Positions 63,463-64,000 of a stretch of DNA of 64,000 nt are shown one piece after another; position 1 is the first letter of the stretch; every line of letters begins with the position of its first letter. This DNA comes from Cryptosporangium minutisporangium. GTDB taxonomy: Bacteria > Actinomycetota > Actinomycetes > Mycobacteriales > Cryptosporangiaceae. The stretch spans positions 21,783 through 85,782 of the forward strand of contig NZ_BAAAYN010000070.1 of assembly GCF_039536245.1 (NCBI RefSeq), given 5' to 3'. The translations under genes and the position numbers were made by a program. Below the pieces are notes generated by a model. The model had not been told where the DNA came from. It did no database searches and saw only the letters and a list, made by a program, of their open reading frames with translations.

Positions 63463-64000
63463 CGTCCGTGCTGCCCGGCGCAGAACCTTTCCTTTTCGAC
63501 GCTGGGTCCGACGCGCCCGCGGGCGTTCTGCTGAGCCACGGCTTCACCGGCACTCCGCAGTCGATCCGCCCGTGGGGCGAGGCGCTGCACGCCGCCGGGT
63601 ACACGGTGGCGTGCCCCCTGCTGCCCGGACACGGCACCCGCTGGCAGGACATGAATCGCACGACGTGGCGCGACTGGTACGCGACGGTGGAGCAGGAGTA
63701 CCTGGCGCTGCGCGACCGGCTCCCCCAGGGCGCACCGGTCGTGGTCGGTGGCCTCTCCATGGGCGGCACGCTCGTCACTCGCCTGGTCCAGGAGCATGCC
63801 GGACGCGATACCGAGCCGGCCGGCCTCTTGCTGGTCAACCCGTCCTACCTCACGCTGCGCAAGGACGCTGCCCTGCTGCCGGTCGTCAGCCGTGTCCTGG
63901 GGTCGTTCCCCGGGATCAGCGACGACATCAAGAAGCCGGGCGCGCACGAGCTCGCCTACGACCGGCTGCCGCTCAAGGCCGCGGCGTCGCTGAGCCAGCT
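63390..64000 (+). CDS. alpha/beta hydrolase (carboxylesterase type), 3'-truncated by window end
   Basis: 203 residues are visible before the window ends. ATG at 63390 with GGGAGG 6 nt before. Residues 1-24 are encoded by the palindromic element (NSFRPTPADGDQPAG, then EVEKSS); the family-like part begins SVLPGAEPFLFDAG. The core shows LLSHGFTGTPQSIRPWG (oxyanion loop), LLPGHGTRWQDM and the nucleophile elbow VVGGLSMGGTLV. It resembles monoacylglycerol-lipase or carboxylesterase proteins often linked to plsC-type genes in actinobacteria. The catalytic Asp and His lie beyond the window. Confidence 0.88.
   Translation, partial: MNSFRPTPADGDQPAGIGEVEKSSPSVLPGAEPFLFDAGSDAPAGVLLSHGFTGTPQSIRPWGEALHAAGYTVACPLLPGHGTRWQDMNRTTWRDWYATVEQEYLALRDRLPQGAPVVVGGLSMGGTLVTRLVQEHAGRDTEPAGLLLVNPSYLTLRKDAALLPVVSRVLGSFPGISDDIKKPGAHELAYDRLPLKAAASLSQ

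Overview
The window is a dense, high-GC stretch of an actinobacterial chromosome. It has many GTG starts and some TTG starts, polar operons with 4-nt ATGA/GTGA overlaps, and GC-rich hairpins between convergent genes. Marker blocks point the same way: uvrC-rapZ-yvcK-whiA followed by gap-pgk-tpiA, coproporphyrin-type haem genes (hemE, cgoX/hemY, hemQ), DUF3000, MacRS, ZapE next to a RibD-C protein, and LigC with a LigD-type polymerase domain. CheA and CheW suggest a motile actinomycete, perhaps near Cryptosporangium, Actinoplanes or Kineosporia. That placement is inference and cannot be fixed from one window. No rRNA, tRNA, CRISPR array, insertion sequence or integrase was seen.

Layout. 0-7.3 kb: minus-strand chemotaxis genes (cheA with two CheW-like domains, cheW, a small protein, an unknown protein) beside a divergent CheY-like receiver and a CHASE3-HAMP-GAF histidine kinase. 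7.5-14.3 kb: zapE, a RibD-C reductase, an ATP-dependent DNA ligase with an overlapping secreted alpha/beta hydrolase, a second hydrolase and a LigD-type polymerase domain. 14.6-19.2 kb: a cyclopropane-fatty-acid-synthase-like methyltransferase, a large lamin-tail/EEP exoprotein with altered catalytic motifs, and msrB. 19.3-24.8 kb: hemQ, cgoX and hemE on the minus strand, with a DUF4349 lipoprotein and DUF3000 on the plus strand. 24.9-29.1 kb: an ECF sigma factor with a membrane partner, then two Pro/Gly-rich single-pass membrane proteins, one a trypsin-like protease. 29.3-35.9 kb: RNase D-like exonuclease, glyA under a ZTP riboswitch, then a thiolase and FadB-type beta-oxidation pair. 36-41.2 kb: two Uma2-family nucleases and a four-gene ABC exporter operon. 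41.3-45 kb: thiN-like kinase, tpiA, pgk, gap. 45.2-49.3 kb: an Hsp70-WD40 membrane fusion, two flavin reductases and a small membrane protein. 49.4-54.8 kb: whiA, yvcK, rapZ, uvrC. 55.2-60.5 kb: a CRP-family regulator and a zinc-ribbon/adenylyl-cyclase/AAA protein, separated by a repeat-rich gap with a 58-aa orphan gene. 60.4-64 kb: MacR, MacS, a PlsC-type acyltransferase and a hydrolase cut by the window end.

The most unusual signal is a short palindromic element (73 bp in two copies, about 76 bp in the third), present at 33.7, 51.4 and 63.4 kb. Its inverted termini read close to RTGARYTCTTTTCRACC, so an element end can itself supply a start codon. In two copies the element forms the first 24 codons of a conserved gene (the FadB-type protein and the terminal hydrolase). 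In the third it forms a 31-codon leader ORF whose stop overlaps the yvcK start. I know of no described family matching this. Other signals worth checking are shared intergenic repeats at 26.8, 30.7 and 55.9 kb, a 24-bp x4 tandem repeat between uvrC and the CRP gene, a probable one-base frame break at the start of the cyclase, and a 22-bp perfect hairpin in the glyA/thiolase divergent region.
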